Shown here piece after piece: positions 63,180 through 64,000 of a stretch of DNA of 64,000 bases. Below the pieces are notes generated by a model that worked only from the letters and a program-made list of their open reading frames with translations, searched no databases and was not told the DNA's origin. The position numbers and the translations under genes are program-made. The stretch lies in the NCBI GenBank assembly GCA_021397835.1, contig JAJFZO010000882.1, forward strand, positions 1,798,001 through 1,862,000, written 5' to 3'. The number at the start of each line of letters is the position of its first letter. Position 1 is the stretch's first letter. Source of the stretch: Moringa oleifera (Eukaryota; Streptophyta; Magnoliopsida; Brassicales; Moringaceae).

Positions 63180-63482
63180 ATGGGAGCTTCTAGGGGGCCA
63201 AGACTCTCTGGGATGCAAAGGCAAGTTCTTAGTCTTTACAGAGAGTTTTTGCGAGCGGCACGTTCAAAATGTGCTGAAGATCGACGCCAGATTGAATCAA
63301 TAGTATCAACTGAGTTCCGCCGCAACTCCAAGGAAGTAGATCGCAAAAATTTTCTCTACATTGAGTACTTACTTCGCCGAGGTAAGAAACAGCTTGATCA
63401 GCTGAAAAGCCCTGACACTGTTGGATTGTCATCGTTGAATGTGAGTTTATCTCAAACCAAAGATCCTAACCCTGGGACATAA
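63180..63482 (+). CDS. SDHAF1: LYR-motif protein, SDHAF1-like succinate dehydrogenase assembly factor
   Basis: Single coding exon for 100 residues. SDHAF1 is a mitochondrial matrix LYR protein that helps insert Fe-S clusters into the SDH2 subunit of complex II. The LYR motif is in LSLYREFLRAARSK (residues 18-31), followed by the conserved basic helices: ESIVSTEFRRNSKEVDRKNF, then YIEYLLRRGKKQLDQLKSP. The rest is a Ser-rich, low-complexity tail. Length and order match plant SDHAF1-type proteins; no separate presequence is evident, as is common for small LYR proteins. Start: ATG at 63180 with G at -3 and +4. Another ATG 5 nt upstream (63175) opens a different frame, so initiation may be shared or leaky. 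Preceded by a probable leader intron. Confidence 0.9.
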   Translation: MGASRGPRLSGMQRQVLSLYREFLRAARSKCAEDRRQIESIVSTEFRRNSKEVDRKNFLYIEYLLRRGKKQLDQLKSPDTVGLSSLNVSLSQTKDPNPGT

Positions 63483-64000
63483 TGATTTGTTTCTCATTAT
63501 ATTTTTTAAATTGAATTTCATTTGATCCATTTTTATAGACGTTGGAGAATAAGGAACCATATATCAATATTTATGAAATCAGAGTCAGTTTGAAATTTGA
63601 AATCTTGCCCTGTTGATTATTCATATCTTCAAAAGCAATGTGAATCTTGGATGTTGATTGAGGCCAATGGCCGGTAAAGAGCAATTCAATTCAAGTTGAA
63701 TTTTGCTGGAGCAGAGATGACTACAGCTTGATTGCATAAATGACATGGTGTGTAACGCTATTGTAGTTTAGACAAGCTAACTACAGAAAAGACGAGACGT
63801 TTGAGTTTGAGGCCCCACATGAGATTTCTCTTTATCTTTTCGTGGGCTAGTGGTTGGATGTATGGCAGAATGGGGGAGGATAAGTTTCTACAGAAACCTA
63901 AAGAATTCATTAGAGTCTAAAAATAGTAGATAAACCCTAAGTTAACTGAATGGTTCAAAATGGGGTATTTGGTATAGATTTAAATGTATCTTTTGTCTTA
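63483..64000. other. 3' flank of SDHAF1-like gene
   Basis: Probably 3'UTR followed by intergenic DNA. No further gene start is recognisable before the window ends. Confidence 0.5.

Overview
The window is nuclear DNA of a flowering plant, almost certainly a core eudicot. Evidence: plant-type GT-AG introns, very AT-rich intergenic DNA, GA/CT and TA microsatellites, a decayed plant LINE, and genes restricted to or best known from plants (MIR172, SIAMESE-RELATED, ROTUNDIFOLIA-FOUR-like, SDIR1, a GPAT5/7-type acyltransferase). The species cannot be named from the sequence alone.

Layout, left to right. A 5' portion of ACTIN-RELATED PROTEIN 5 runs off the left edge on the minus strand (<1-3366, eight exons seen). 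A 75-aa SMR4-like CDK inhibitor lies on the plus strand (4957-5184). A MIR172 stem-loop on the minus strand is centred near 7.37 kb, with a perfect three-unit telomere-type repeat just upstream. About 15 kb without recognisable protein genes follows, then an RTFL/DVL small peptide gene (22987-23244, +). After another AT-rich desert come FKBP20-1 (31232-32740, +) and the RING E3 gene SDIR1 (33451-37125, -), tail to tail. Next are an intronless PCS1-like aspartic protease (39980-41284, -), an intronless RING/DUF1117 E3 ligase gene (48311-49549, -), a 5'-truncated dead LINE (about 54.19-56.91 kb, -), a GPAT5/7-type glycerol-3-phosphate acyltransferase (57879-59455, -), and a LYR-motif SDHAF1-like assembly factor (63180-63482, +) with a probable 5'UTR intron.

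The genes do not form one pathway. They touch growth control (SMR, RTFL, miR172), chromatin remodelling (ARP5), ubiquitin signalling in stress (SDIR1, RDUF-type), proteolysis (PCS1), suberin lipid synthesis (GPAT) and mitochondrial complex II assembly. The strongest large-scale signal is gene order. From memory of Arabidopsis, MIR172D, RTFL7, FKBP20-1 and SDIR1 are neighbours on chromosome 3, while PCS1 and SMR4 are neighbours on chromosome 5. Here both sets are interleaved, as expected for a segment that was not split between duplicated copies. Exon boundaries were placed by eye from GT-AG sites, reading phase and family knowledge; transcript ends and promoters are inferred.
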